DNA of 22,440 bases from Guyanagaster necrorhizus (GCF_019112545.1 NW_025064971.1:1-22440); one strand, 5' to 3'. Positions 1 to 8,989 are shown, counted from the stretch's first letter. Notes: generated by a model from the letters alone, not told the origin. Numbers and translations: made by a program.

Positions 1-692
1 GATAATCGGGGGAATAACCATCATCGACCACAACTGCACAACCGATTCCGGAGTCGGTTCTGCGATGATGAGTCGTCGATTACTGGTCAATGTTGCCTTC
101 AGCCATAATCGCTGCTGAACTGTGACACTCACTAATAATGACATTCCACAGTAAGCCCTTAGCAAGGTATGAGCGAGGACTTATCATCTACAGTAAGTGT
201 TTTTGTTCCCTGTGTTGGGCTAATTCTAGGGCTAATCGAGTTGGTTTTGCGATTGGCCAAGGCCGTGGGGAGTATTGCGAGTATGCCATGTGTTCGAGTC
301 TTTTGGGGGGGGCTCTCGTGATGTGGCAGGCATGGCACTAGTGTCGAGTCAACCTCTTACTTTATGTGCAAGCTGCAAGGATCCTATTTCTGCTCAGTGA
401 TCATTTATACCGTCAACCAAAAATCACCGGTGATCGCACGGGATAAAGAAGCAGATGGTGATATCTTTAATTACCTACATATGTAAACGTGATGAATCTG
501 ACAGCAACTCCGACTAGAGGCGTTCTTCACTGTCGATCTCTTTTGCCGTCTGCTTCCTCTTTGTGCCGCCTGTCTTTACTCTTGTATTCTAGTGTCCTCG
601 TGGTATCCGTCACCAATATTATTTGGTACAAGTCACTCTGGAGACTCTTCAAAGATTCATTTTCTCCATCTTGTCTGTTCGCACATTTATAT
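1..692. other. Non-coding stretch, left copy of the HET B upstream insertion
   Basis: No gene supported. Short open frames here show no recognisable motif and no splice structure. The only structure seen is a near-perfect 18-base palindrome at 41-58 and other CGAT-rich inverted motifs in the first 100 bases. A pyrimidine-rich run lies at about 535-600. Confidence 0.5.
41..58. repeat. Near-perfect 18-bp palindrome
   Basis: ACCGATTCCGGAGTCGGT pairs with its own reverse complement at 16 of 18 positions. It recurs at 21220-21237. Just upstream of the right copy, CGATTAT and ATAATCG form another 7-base inverted pair with a 6-base spacer (about 21168-21187). This could be a protein-binding site or a hairpin of a mobile element; function unknown. 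Confidence 0.5.
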
Positions 693-952
693 CATCCTGC
701 ATGTTACAGCCTCTAGGAATACCGATATCTGCAACATGGAGATCCTGTCACACCTTCGCAAAGGATCATGGGTTGCACACCTTTATACTCTTGTGAATCC
801 GACGTCAGGAAGAAATACCGAAATTTGCATTAATGATACAAACCACATCCAGATCGCTGGGCCCTGCAAAGGTCTCTTTCCAGTGGTGGTCGACCTTCTG
901 AATAATACCTTCAACAAAAGCTTAGAGAAAGATAAAAGAAAAACATGCCATT
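693..952. repeat. Segment X, left copy
   Basis: Similar to 12812-13137 in the same orientation. The best match starts at CTTTATACTCTTGTGAATCC and runs to the GAAAAACAT motif just before arm Y. No gene recognised. In the left copy it abuts the HEM4 end of Y. In the right copy X' abuts the opposite end of Y', so Y is inverted relative to X. A further near-identical copy lies at about 21871-22130. Confidence 0.75.
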
Positions 953-993
953 GAATTTCAACGGTCACATTACCCTTCGTGTCGCTGACCGCG

Positions 994-1487
994 ATGACAT
1001 CCAGGGCCAACATTCTCCTCCTTCGCGAACCTACGCCATCCTCCGACACTGGCCAGGACAGGAATGGAGCCATCTTTACTGCAGCAAACAACACGCCTTT
1101 CTTGATTCCAGTGGTCGAGACCGTGTTCTCGAATATCAATGAACTCACATCCGTAACAGCACAGGGCAATTTTGATGGAGTTGTCATGACCAGCGCACGC
1201 TCATGTGAGGCCTGACACAAGGCAAATGGTGCAGCCAAGAACGGTACGTGCCGCATTCACTTGCTCGGATCTTGTTCTCGATTTCAGCGACAGAATGTCC
1301 GTTCTATGTCGTCGGGAAGGCTATCAGCTGGACATTCTCTCAATGTTTGAAGGAGAGACCGACAGGGCCATGGTGGATCGTGTTCTTTGCACCATCTGCT
1401 GCCGAATTCGTTCTACCCTTTCTGAAGGAAGGGTTCGACATGGATTTAGTGAATATTGCTGTCATTGGACCAACCATGCATTAGTAT
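994..1487 (+). pseudogene. HEM4: Uroporphyrinogen-III synthase remnant, left copy
   Basis: The family closes hydroxymethylbilane to uroporphyrinogen III in haem synthesis. The fragment starts at ATG 994 and gives NILLLREPTPSSD, then a TPFLIPVVETVF block and FDGVVMTSARSCEA, which match the N-terminal half of fungal HEM4. A 44-base GT...AG intron fits at 1244-1287. After it come PFYVVGKA, then FFAPSAAEFVLPF and VNIAVIGPT, typical of the C-terminal half. Damage: an in-frame TGA at 1213-1215, where the family has a Trp codon after SARSCEA. The central segment between the VGKA and FAPSAAEF motifs is missing. The sequence stops just after IGPT, so the C-terminus is absent. It cannot make a working enzyme; an intact copy should exist elsewhere. 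Confidence 0.85.
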
Positions 1488-1489
1488 CA

Positions 1490-1840
1490 AGGCAATGCAA
1501 TACATGAAACATTACAGACAAACCTGGAGCATAGGCATTAACAGTGATACCGTATTTATCGACCTCATGCACTAACCATGTATAGTTGAGAATAAGTGCA
1601 ATGTTCACCTGCAGGAGGCGCGGTCCCACCGGCACACTGTGTGAGCCCACGTATAGTGCACTTGGAGGCACCATATACTGGTAGGTTAGGAGATCCTGTG
1701 AGAGTGAACTTGGTTATATCCGTGGTTAATGTCCTTGGGCAAAAACCGGCGCACCTTGCTTTCCGGCGATGTGTCAAATCAAATACATCGGCCATCACAG
1801 AAGTATATTTCCAGTGATTGAGCGCCACGTTTACGAACAA
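1490..1840 (-). pseudogene. Short-chain dehydrogenase (SDR) fragment, left copy
   Basis: Classical SDRs are NAD(P)-dependent oxidoreductases with a catalytic YxxxK. On the minus strand one frame reads PNLPVYGASKCTIRGLTQ, which contains YGASK. A second frame reads YGITVNAYAPG, the usual SDR block about 20 residues downstream. The two are separated by a short gap with a frame change; a decayed intron or frameshift is likely. The N-terminal Rossmann part with TGxxxGIG is not found upstream, and no C-terminal part follows. It lies tail to tail with the HEM4 remnant. The YGASK and AYAPG blocks suggest the acetoin/diacetyl reductase-like branch, but substrate cannot be said. Confidence 0.7.
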
Positions 1841-1989
1841 ACAAAGAGGACCGGCAGAAAACGACGGAGTAGGAAACTAACTTCTCGGATATCTTGAGGT
1901 CATAGTCATGCCAAGGTAATACACTGCGACGGCTCTTTCTTCGTTAACAGTAACAGCTCCGCAGGTCAAAAATATATAGTATTCAGACT

Positions 1990-2900
1990 GAGACCATCAC
2001 GATCTTCCCACAGAAGAATTCGCAGTCCGAATTTCCCAAGCATCCAGCACTGAACTCAAAATCGCGTTCTCGATACCAACACACCAATCCCGGTGGCGCA
2101 TCCAGTTACCCAGATTATACTCAACATTCCCAAGAGAGACATCACACCACCTTGTCCGGTTCAATCCTGCCCGCATCAACCCAGGGCTCGCACCTGAGGA
2201 AAAGTCGCCTCCGCTTCCCATCGTTCCGGCTGAACCGATAAAGTGGGCTCTCGAACATTTTCAGGAAGCTCACTTCGGGACCGTTCTGCGACACCAGGAA
2301 CGTCTCTTTCTGATATATACTGAGTTTCCGTGCACGCAGGCTGTGATAAAATGAGCTCTAGCTTGGACTTGGTGAAGAGGCACTGACCAAGATCTTTGCG
2401 ATTGCAGTTGGAACGGTAATTCTGCGTGGACAGCGATCATCATTCGGATAGGGTAGGAAAATCGCAACTTGCACCTTCCGCGGCCACAGCGACACAGACG
2501 GCTGGTTTGTCTCGATGGTGCGCTCTAGCCTGAAGGCGACCGTGAGGTCGAAGATGTTTCGGGAGGCATAGGTACAGCAGGTTCCATTCTGCGATGAGTC
2601 TGGACATTTGTAACTGCTCCGTGTGCTGGGGCCGAAGTGAGAGACGTCGAGGTAAACGCTGGAGAATTCGCACGGACAAGTTGGCTCGCACCAGATTGGT
2701 GGGAGGGAGGATAGCCGGGTCTGTTCATGATGGAAGGAAAGCGGGAATGGATGGAGTGGATGACGATCATAGTCCAGATCGTTTTTAAGCAGGTCCGCGC
2801 AGAGGGACAAAGGCAATATTTTGGCCAAAGAATGTGGGAGGACAAAGACAGGGGAGGCGGATCTTAGGCGCCCAACAAGGACCAGTCCGAGTGGCACCAT
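1990..2900 (-). pseudogene. Unrecognised degenerate gene, left copy
   Basis: Minus-strand frames here match plus-strand frames at 15504-16440 in the other arm, so the coding direction is plausible but unproven. A Ser/Pro-rich start (MNRPGYPPSHQSGASQ) is shared. Further on, a block with VAFRLERTIETNQPS and LPYPNDD and a block with LRCEPWVDA and SLGNVEYN are shared, but they sit in different frames, so frameshifts or unspliced introns separate them. I do not recognise the family. The left copy has a frame-changing indel near 2785 relative to the right copy. Confidence 0.4.
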
Positions 2901-2949
2901 TCATCATCTGGCTTGTTCGCTGCATTCTCATACTTGCGATACGAGCTCC

Positions 2950-5370
2950 GTCTCAGTGAAATGCTGCGCTCTATCACTGGCTGCACGACAAAAGTAGATG
3001 AGTGCACAGCTCGAAATCAAACAGCTCATAGAGCAATGTCCTAATCTTCGGGAACGCAATAATCTTCGACTCTCTTTGCGATCATCCGGGAGTAGTTTTA
3101 TCTGCCTCATGAGGAATGCCACCCTCGGTGTTCGTCGTCAGCCGGTGCCTATGGCGGTCAGAATTGGCGTGGTCGGATGTAAAACGAGCACGGCCGACAG
3201 AGAGATTACTCTCCGCAAGGAAGGCGATTGATGTCTCCGTGAGTTTTCTGTTTGAATAAGAGACGGTGGGAAAATACCAGACATAGTATGATCGTTGTCA
3301 GGTACAGAGACCGGTTTCGACCCCGAGGACAAGAATAGCATGGTACGGCTGTGGATGCACCATGGAAAGTTAGATGCAGTATCGATGTCCACGTCAAACT
3401 GCCTATCGCACGATTGAATTGGAACTGGGAAGATAGTCAAACCTAAACATACTAACCACACACTTTCTCACTGGTACTCTCAGCTGTATGGCTGCTGGCA
3501 GTCAAGAAGGAAGGCGAGGAAGGTGACATTGTAGTTGGGGTCCAAAAACGAGACATTATATCCTGTAGATCGGACTGGGAATGGCGGTCTCAAAAGGTGT
3601 GTGAGTCGAAGAGACTGTGACTCCGATCACGTGCACATGACATGTCGCGTGTATTTGTTCTTTTCTTGGCGACATTGGTCAACGTCTCGTCTGTCACAGC
3701 ACCGACAGGAGTTTCCAGGGTGCATATAACTTGAAAGAAGGATACGTTGGTCGTGGGACGACAAAGAGAGCGGGATATCGTTTTGGCAAGTTGCAGAAAA
3801 TGTTGGTTGACAGCGAGACAATAGACAATTCCTTAGAGCTGAAGATACCTTGCCAAGTTTGAGAATATGGGTGTGCAGAAGAGAAAGAGCGGGCTCACTG
3901 GTTTGATGTCGACCGAATCCATCTGGAAGGTTCATATAAGGGTCGACTGGTCTCACAAGCATAGACCTTACCCTTCACGACGATAAGATATCCAGAAAGC
4001 TGAGTAAACTGTGTTCTGGCATTGGTGAAATCCCTCGGAGCTGCCGCCATGCGACTACCGACTTCATTTATCCCCACAAATGCAACATGTAAGAGGGAGA
4101 GGCTCCGCGGTGAACTGTTCACGTCTTCTCCCTATCCACGGTCGCAGAGAAGAGAAGAGGTGGAGTAATGTCCGAATGTCATAAGGATGGGCCAAGGTCG
4201 TAATCAGAAATTTGCGCTTGTAGCTGCTGGCCTGTGACTGGATGCTGAAATATCCCAGGTAGTCTATATTCGATTGTTGTTGTCCCTATATATGTTCAAG
4301 TTAAAATGGCTTGGAAGGAAACCCGACTCACACCTTCGCTTGGCTTTAGAAGGATACCTATCCAGACGTTGATAACCTTTATCCAAAGCCGCGTGCGTTT
4401 CCAATTTCCCTTGAGAACCTGGTCTTCGATGTGCTGCGCGCGCACAGGAGAAAGGCCGTATCTTTGTTGGAATGAACGATGACAGGAAGGGCAGCAGTGC
4501 GAACTTGGGCCACATAAAGGCTTGAATAAATCCAGATAGTCGGTGATCCACTGGAAGAAAACGAGTTCAAAATACAACAGCTGGCACGATGAACATTCTG
4601 TGTGTCGCAATGTTTGTTCAAAAGTCATGGCAGGCCGAATATGGCCGACGGCGCTTGCCGTCTTTGCCGCTCACACCGAAACTACGTCTTCTCTATTGGT
4701 ATCTTCGCCTTCCTTGGCTTCATTATCACTACCTTCAATTGAATCACAATATCTTCAAAACCAATGCTACATGATATAAAACACTTGTGCTGCGGAGATC
4801 CTGGTAGTTGCGCCTCCCAAATTCAACAAGGTCCTGAACCAGAATCATCGGTCTCCATTCAATTCGTAGTGGGGTAACGAACCTCAAGAAGAGATGGTTG
4901 CATTTTTAGGACCTTTCTTCTATATGGAGTCGAGCGGATGTGGTGCGTACGACTATTTTCTACTGGCAATTACAGAACTGCAACTGACCACGACTGCCAG
5001 CTCTGGTCGCCCATAATGCTGTCACATCCTTGTACCAATTTTTCCTCACTCTGCACTCGCTCTCCTCATTGCCCTCCAACTCTCATCAAGTCATCTCTTC
5101 CAGATCTTGTCCCCCTCCCAACCTGACCACCCAATCTAGCCCTCTGAGTTCAGAAAATCCTTCTCCCAACTGACCTGTCGTACCAGAGTCAGTCAAAACT
5201 GAAGGAAAATCGGAAAGGTACGTACACCATGCTATAGCAATCTATCATGTTCACGGCACCAGCATGCCCTACGGTGTTCCAATACCTAGTTCAAGGCCTT
5301 CAGTTGTGTCCACGCACGACTGCAGGAGCAATCGTTTCCCCAAAACGGCATACATGGGGTTTCAGTGTAG
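2950..5370. other. Gene-poor remainder of arm Y (left)
   Basis: No intact gene. Fragments that align with the other arm are minus-strand frames at 3138-3461 (with a motif like LIQTE and AVLVLHP), at 3895-4122 (SLSLLHVAFVGINEV, AAPRDFTNA) and at 4264-4628 (VLKGNWKRTRL). None matches a family I know, and each is short and frame-broken. The 5040-5200 stretch is C/T-rich and probably non-coding. Bases about 4790-4945 have no counterpart in the other arm. Confidence 0.5.
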
Positions 5371-5581
5371 CTGCATATATGCGACTATTTGCAGCTCTTC
5401 AACTCGATTCCTTGGAGGTGACTGGTTTCTGATTACGACATGATTCTGGAGTGTTCACGACGCTTGCTCTCAGACCACCAGTGCATATCCGCCTTCGAAA
5501 GTAACGCCTTCCAGGCCTATATATCTATTTGTTCTGTCGATAATCACTTTAGCAGCCTGCGATGTGGATCAACAAAATACT
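5371..5581. other. Spacer between arm Y and the HET remnant
   Basis: About 210 bases with no gene and no match seen elsewhere in the window. In an inverted-duplication model, this is where segment X and the 5' half of a HET gene would have been; both are absent. Confidence 0.4.
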
Positions 5582-5800
5582 CGTCCTCTGAGCTTAAAGA
5601 CGGGCGATTTGCAGTGTGATCGGTGTTGGTTTAGGCGCGCCCAGACATTACAGGAGATCGGGGACTGTGATAGGATCATAGCTAGGGATACACCTGACGG
5701 ACCGCTGCACCGTGTCAAGCGAATAGAAAGGAAGGAAAACTCCAAGGGGGAGATGCTGAAGAGCTTTCACTCGTATCTAAGGTCCTCTGAGCAACGGCGA
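5582..5800 (+). pseudogene. HET-domain gene remnant C1
   Basis: The frame reads TGDLQCDRCWFRRAQTLQE, then DTPDGPLH. This matches HET A and B around residues 376-420 (GDLDSDRCWFRRAWTLQE and DTPDGPLH), the last conserved block of a HET domain. The upstream part, with the SHAW and WLDVLCL blocks, is absent. After about 5800 the similarity fades, though the frame stays open to 5938. It lies on the opposite strand to HET A and B. Confidence 0.85.
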
Positions 5801-5907
5801 CGTCAGTACCAGCATATGATTCAAGAATTTGTGCACATTCACCTAGATGGGATGGATACGCTGATAACTAAAAGCCAGCCACTTGGCCAGTCATCGATGG
5901 CATCAAC

Positions 5908-6104
5908 ATGCATGGACACTGAAGGAAACTGGCCATGAGAAGATCGTCGAGGGAGATACACCCAATGGCCTGCTGCACGTCAAGCCAATGGATGGGAGAA
6001 ACTATGAAGATGAGGAGATACTAGCAAAGTTTCATGAACAGCTGGAGTCGCTGAATAATGAACGAGGTCTGTTTGGCTCGCTGGCGAGCATACAGAAGCG
6101 GGTG
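5908..6104 (+). pseudogene. HET-domain gene remnant C2
   Basis: A second partial copy of the same region: AWTLKETGHEKIVEGDTPNG, then ILAKFHEQLESL and IQKRV. These match HET A from AWTLQEIGEERI through RFHEQLRSI to MQNRV. C1 and C2 therefore repeat the TLQE...DTPDG block in tandem, from an internal duplication or from two different parent genes. Similarity stops exactly where antisense SH3-gene sequence begins (6104/6105). No start codon or HET N-terminus. Confidence 0.85.
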
Positions 6105-6366
6105 TGGTGATGATGTCCCCAGCTGCAAATGAGAGGTCATCGGGGTCGAGGTTGTATACCCATAGATGGACCGCTGGTGCTGGTAGCAGGGAGGGCGACC
6201 TAACAGTCGGGGAAGAACGGACAGGAGCCGGTGTCAAGGCCTGGAGAAACGATAGTTTTCTCTGCAGACCGGCAGCCTCTGCTTGGGTGACGAACCCGTT
6301 GGCAACAAGGAAGTCGATGTTCGAGGCCGTCTGCGAGGCGGTGTGAGTAAGAAGGGTGAAAATGGC
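6105..6366 (-). pseudogene. 5' half of an SH3-domain protein gene, broken copy
   Basis: On the minus strand this reads SQTASNIDFLVANGFVTQ, AEAAGLQRKLS, a short Pro/Ala linker, then LWVYNLDPDDLSFAAGDIIT. It matches residues about 1-101 of the intact SH3 protein at 8185-8947. The ATG is replaced and the linker is shorter. The SH3 domain is cut in its middle, just after GDIIT, where HET remnant C2 begins on the other strand. Orientation is opposite to the intact gene, as expected for the decayed arm of an inverted duplication. Confidence 0.88.
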
Positions 6367-7380
6367 GGAAAGAACTCTTGTTTTTCTTCTCCCTCACTCT
6401 CCACTGTACGCAACATTCACTCATTCGTTGGTGCTAGGTGTGACGCAGAACCAGAATGTTGCGAAACAGGTGCGGGAGGAAGTAAGGCGACAATATGGGC
6501 TGGGAAAGGCATCACCGATGTTGGCAGCGCAATTGTACCATATGATGTTGCACCCTCTCCTTCTTGCTTCATTCTTCGCCAATGGAGATAGACAGAATTG
6601 AAGAATTGAACGTAACAATAAAGAAGCACCGCGCATGATGATCGAATGGCTTTGGGAATTATTGGAAAAAGCGGAGGGATGGAATATTGATGAAGATGGT
6701 TTGAGCATCAAATTCCTCATGACACGCGTCGATATCTACCATCACAAGTGGGATGTAATGAAGAATCTTGTCCGTCACAGAGATACGCTAGCGAAAATAT
6801 CAGTCAGCTGGGACTAATCACAAAAACTAAAAGATACACACCGATGTCCCTAGGACTTGCATTCTGGGTAAATCGCTTTGATCCTGGTTACTCGCCGGAT
6901 AATATATTGGAAGCTGCACACTCGAATTAGAAAAGAAACGGCAGATATTCTGGCTACGCACCAAGAACCTCTCTAGAAGGTAACGACATTGTCTACCACC
7001 AAGTGCTCCATGTCAGCGGACAGGATCTCTTCGTTGCTTGCTCATTATCGAAGAAGAAGGCTGTTATGGAAGCAGTAGTCTTCGTACAGACGCCCCGTCG
7101 TCATCGTGGTCAGAGGTCAAAGTCGATACCGCACAGCCACCATCCACTTTGCCTGTTACGGTCACCACGTCCGACGACGAAGAGGGATATTTGTTCTGGA
7201 TCCATTACTCGAGTTGGAGACCTCCCTCGTTTCTGCCGCTGTCTGCGAAAATTTTTACTTCTTCCCGTGAGGCGGCGTAAAATGGAAGACCAGGCCTCGC
7301 TTTGTACCCTCGTCGCGAAAGTGACGGATGCTTTTTCTCCTTCTCCTGCTCTCGTGTTGTCTTCAAGAAGCTAACGTACA
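6367..7380. other. Central region, no supported gene
   Basis: Holds short open frames only. One at 6635-6817 (60 codons, starting MMIEWLWELLEKAEG) faintly resembles the segment before the I-helix of Agaricomycete cytochrome P450s. The same frame is open upstream from 6356 to a stop just before 6605. No haem-binding Cys motif or ExxR was found, so I give the P450 idea about 0.15. Bases 7030-7380 are C/T-rich and probably upstream sequence of the small gene; CTAAC...ACAG at about 7371-7380 could be a 5'UTR intron acceptor. Confidence 0.3.
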
Positions 7381-7412
7381 GGCCTCGACGTGCGAATTAC
7401 GACAAGTCAGTA

Positions 7413-7431
7413 CTGGCCGTTAAAAGGCCAG
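7413..7431. promoter_or_regulatory. Perfect inverted repeat upstream of the small gene
   Basis: CTGGCC, a 7-base spacer GTTAAAA, then GGCCAG, ending about 34 bases before the ATG at 7466. It could be a binding site for a dimeric regulator or a short 5'UTR hairpin. Only the sequence symmetry supports it. Confidence 0.3.
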
Positions 7432-7465
7432 CCAACCACGAATTACTCCTTTATCATAAACAACC

Positions 7466-7681
7466 ATGTCTGCTCGCACCGCTACTCCGTCTATCTTCGG
7501 CGCACCCAACGAATCCGCCGAGTCTTCTGGTCGTGCCCTCGGCAGCTCCAACACTGGACTCGGAAGGGGTGGTGTCGGCAAGCAAAAGGAGGCTCTGAAG
7601 CTGCGCTTGGACCTCAACTTGGAGGTGGAGATCGCCATCCAGGCCAAGGTCAATGGTGATATCACGCTTTCCCTCCTGTGA
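7466..7681 (+). CDS. Small conserved fungal protein, 71 aa, function unknown
   Basis: An uninterrupted 71-codon frame from ATG 7466 to TGA 7681. The N-terminal third is Ser/Ala/Gly-rich (SIFGAPNESAESSGRALGSS). It is followed by a Gly-rich turn, then KQKEALKLRLDLNLEVEIAI, an alternating charged/hydrophobic stretch that runs to the C-terminus. The pattern matches small uncharacterised proteins I recall from many Agaricomycetes; this is from memory, not a search. No signal peptide, membrane span or metal motif. It sits alone in the centre of the inverted duplication, upstream of and on the same strand as the SH3 gene. Lack of decay suggests it is a real gene. Confidence 0.75.
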   Translation: MSARTATPSIFGAPNESAESSGRALGSSNTGLGRGGVGKQKEALKLRLDLNLEVEIAIQAKVNGDITLSLL

Positions 7682-8184
7682 GGACACTGTTGGATTTTGC
7701 TTGACTCGGTCTGATGGATGTTTGTGTAGCGAGTGATTGAATGATCTCGACAGCTATTTTACAGTATGGACGTTCGTACATGCTACGGTACGTTCTTTAC
7801 TCGTGGTTCGTGAATTTGATGCTCACTGAGTCCTTAGGATGGTCAGTATTGGGTTCCGTATTGGACGGTAGAGAATGTCGCGTATATGGACTTGCGACGC
7901 TGTATTTTTTCTCTACCCCAATTCATTGCACTGTTCTATGCTTTCTTTTGGTGTGAATGAGTGAGTTCATGTGAATTTGGTTTGTCGTGGTATAGCAAAG
8001 AGCAGTTGATAGACAACACCCTTTTTTCTAGGAGAGCTAGGTTGTAGTTCGAGATTTCATATTTTTTAAAGGTTTAAGTTCCCTCGGCATTCAATTAGAT
8101 TGTATGATTTACAGCTAGAGTTAGCCGGTGGGAAATAATAAAACGTTCACTGCCCTTCCCTGCTCTTTCACCACGACGACGACG
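7682..8184. other. Intergenic region between the small gene and the SH3 gene
   Basis: About 500 bases. It holds the 3' flank of the small gene and the likely promoter of the SH3 gene. An AT-rich AAATAATAAAA lies about 45 bases before the SH3 ATG and could act as a TATA-like element. The 71-codon frame at 7741-7956 has no recognisable feature. Confidence 0.4.
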
Positions 8185-8947
8185 ATGGAGACGACGCTCC
8201 TCATTCACATCGTCTCGCAGACGGCCTCCAACGTTGATTTCCTCGTCGCCAACGGGTACGTCACTCAAGGAGAGGCTGCCGGTCTGCAGAGAAAACTATC
8301 CTCTCTCCAATCAACGACGGCCTCGACACCGGCGCCTGTTCGTTCGACCCCCTTTAGGTTGCCCTCCCTGCCCCCACCAGCACCAGCACCAGCACCAGCG
8401 GTCGTGCAAGCCAAAGCTTTGTGGGCATACAACCTCGACGCCTCTGACCGCGACGACCTCTCATTCGCAGCTGGGGACATCATCACCATCGTCGAAGAGA
8501 CCAACGCCGACTGGTGGCTCGGGGAGTATGGCGGCCGTAGGGCTCTCTTCCCAGCTAACTACGTCGAGAAGATCGCACCAGCACCTACGCCTGCGCCTGC
8601 TCCCCGGACCCTACCTCCTGCGTTCACCCCACCGACCGGTGTTCGATCGGTACCTCCGGCTCCCACAGAGAAGAAAGAGTACAAGCCGTTCATGGCTGCT
8701 CATTCAAGCGCCAACGCGCCCCCGCCTCCTGGGGCAGGTACGAACTCCGTTGGTCTTCAGCAGGACGTGGGTCAGGATGGAAAGAAGAGCAAGTTTGGCA
8801 AGTACGGTAATACGGTGCGCTGGGCCTTTCTTTTTAGGGGTCGGGATTTTCTTATGTGTTGTTTAGATGGCCCACTCTGCAGCTGGAGGTGTAGGATTCG
8901 GTGCTGGGGCTGCTATTGGCGGTGGCCTGGTTAGAGCAATATTCTAA
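8185..8947 (+). CDS. SH3-domain protein of the Lsb1/Pin3 type, 236 aa, two exons
   Basis: Exon 1 is 8185-8814, intron 8815-8866 (52 nt, GTGCGC...TTTAG, phase 0) and exon 2 is 8867-8947. Residues 1-40 form the helical N-terminal region of this family (HIVSQTASNVDFLVANGYVT). Residues 45-75 are a Pro/Ala linker. Residues about 76-130 are the SH3 domain, with ALWAYNL, DDLSFAAGDII, ADWWLGE and ALFPANYVE. A Pro-rich region follows, then a Lys/Gly stretch ending KFGKYGNT. Exon 2 adds a Gly-rich tail, HSAAGGVGFGAGAAIGGG, ending RAIF. The ATG at 8185 is chosen because similarity with the broken copy starts there. Yeast relatives bind the WASP homologue Las17 and act in cortical actin and endocytosis; that role is inferred here. 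Without splicing, the frame reads on past the intron with unrelated residues. Confidence 0.93.
8377..8400 (+). repeat. Short CACCAG-type tandem repeat in the SH3 linker
   Basis: A run of CCAGCA units encodes the alternating Pro/Ala linker just before the SH3 domain. The broken copy at 6105-6366 has fewer units, so repeat number has changed since duplication. Confidence 0.7.
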
Positions 8948-8989
8948 TTGCATCGTATTATTTATTTATTGACTCTATACCATATTCGC

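Larger units (their letters stand above)
1..1262. repeat. Direct repeat, left copy (~21.2 kb period)
   Basis: This stretch recurs at 21180-22440 in the same orientation. By eye I find only one single-base indel (A228 absent from the right copy) and four substitutions (near 313, 673, 678 and 852), so about 99.6% identity. It spans a non-coding segment (1-692), segment X (693-952) and the start of arm Y with the HEM4 remnant. It therefore crosses several structural boundaries and is not one element. It ends only because the window ends, so the true duplication may be longer. Confidence 0.97.
955..5370. repeat. Inverted repeat arm Y (left)
   Basis: About 4.4 kb that aligns in reverse complement with 13198-17363. 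Anchor pairs: HEM4 start 994 with 17323; HEM4 end 1487 with 16838; SDR remnant 1600-1840 with 16570-16810; 2358-2900 with 15504-16050; 3138-3461 with about 14960-15290; 3895-4122 with 14292-14525; 4264-4628 with about 13790-14150; right end 5370 with 13198. Identity looks near 90% in the HEM4 part. The arm holds fragments of several unrelated genes on both strands, all broken. The left arm has about 155 extra bases near 4790-4945 and keeps about 130 bases of the SDR remnant that Y' lacks. Confidence 0.93.

Noticed and set aside
292..312. tRNA B-box-like motif near GTTCGAGTC
   Set aside because: No matching A box or cloverleaf could be built around it.
783..1256. 157-codon minus-strand open frame
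   Set aside because: It is antisense to the HEM4 remnant, whose conserved motifs and intron are on the plus strand. The match to the other arm follows from the repeat.
955..5370. A single DNA transposon with terminal inverted repeats
   Set aside because: The two ends (TTCAACGGTCAC... and ...GGGGTTTCAGTGTA) are not inverted copies of each other, and no transposase frame was found inside.
6635..6817. Cytochrome P450 fragment
   Set aside because: Resemblance is limited to a short pre-I-helix-like stretch. No ExxR or Cys haem motif is nearby, so I describe it but do not call it.
8234..8866. 210-codon plus-strand frame overlapping the SH3 gene
   Set aside because: Composition reflects the Pro/Ala/Arg-rich shadow of the true SH3 frame; no independent motif.
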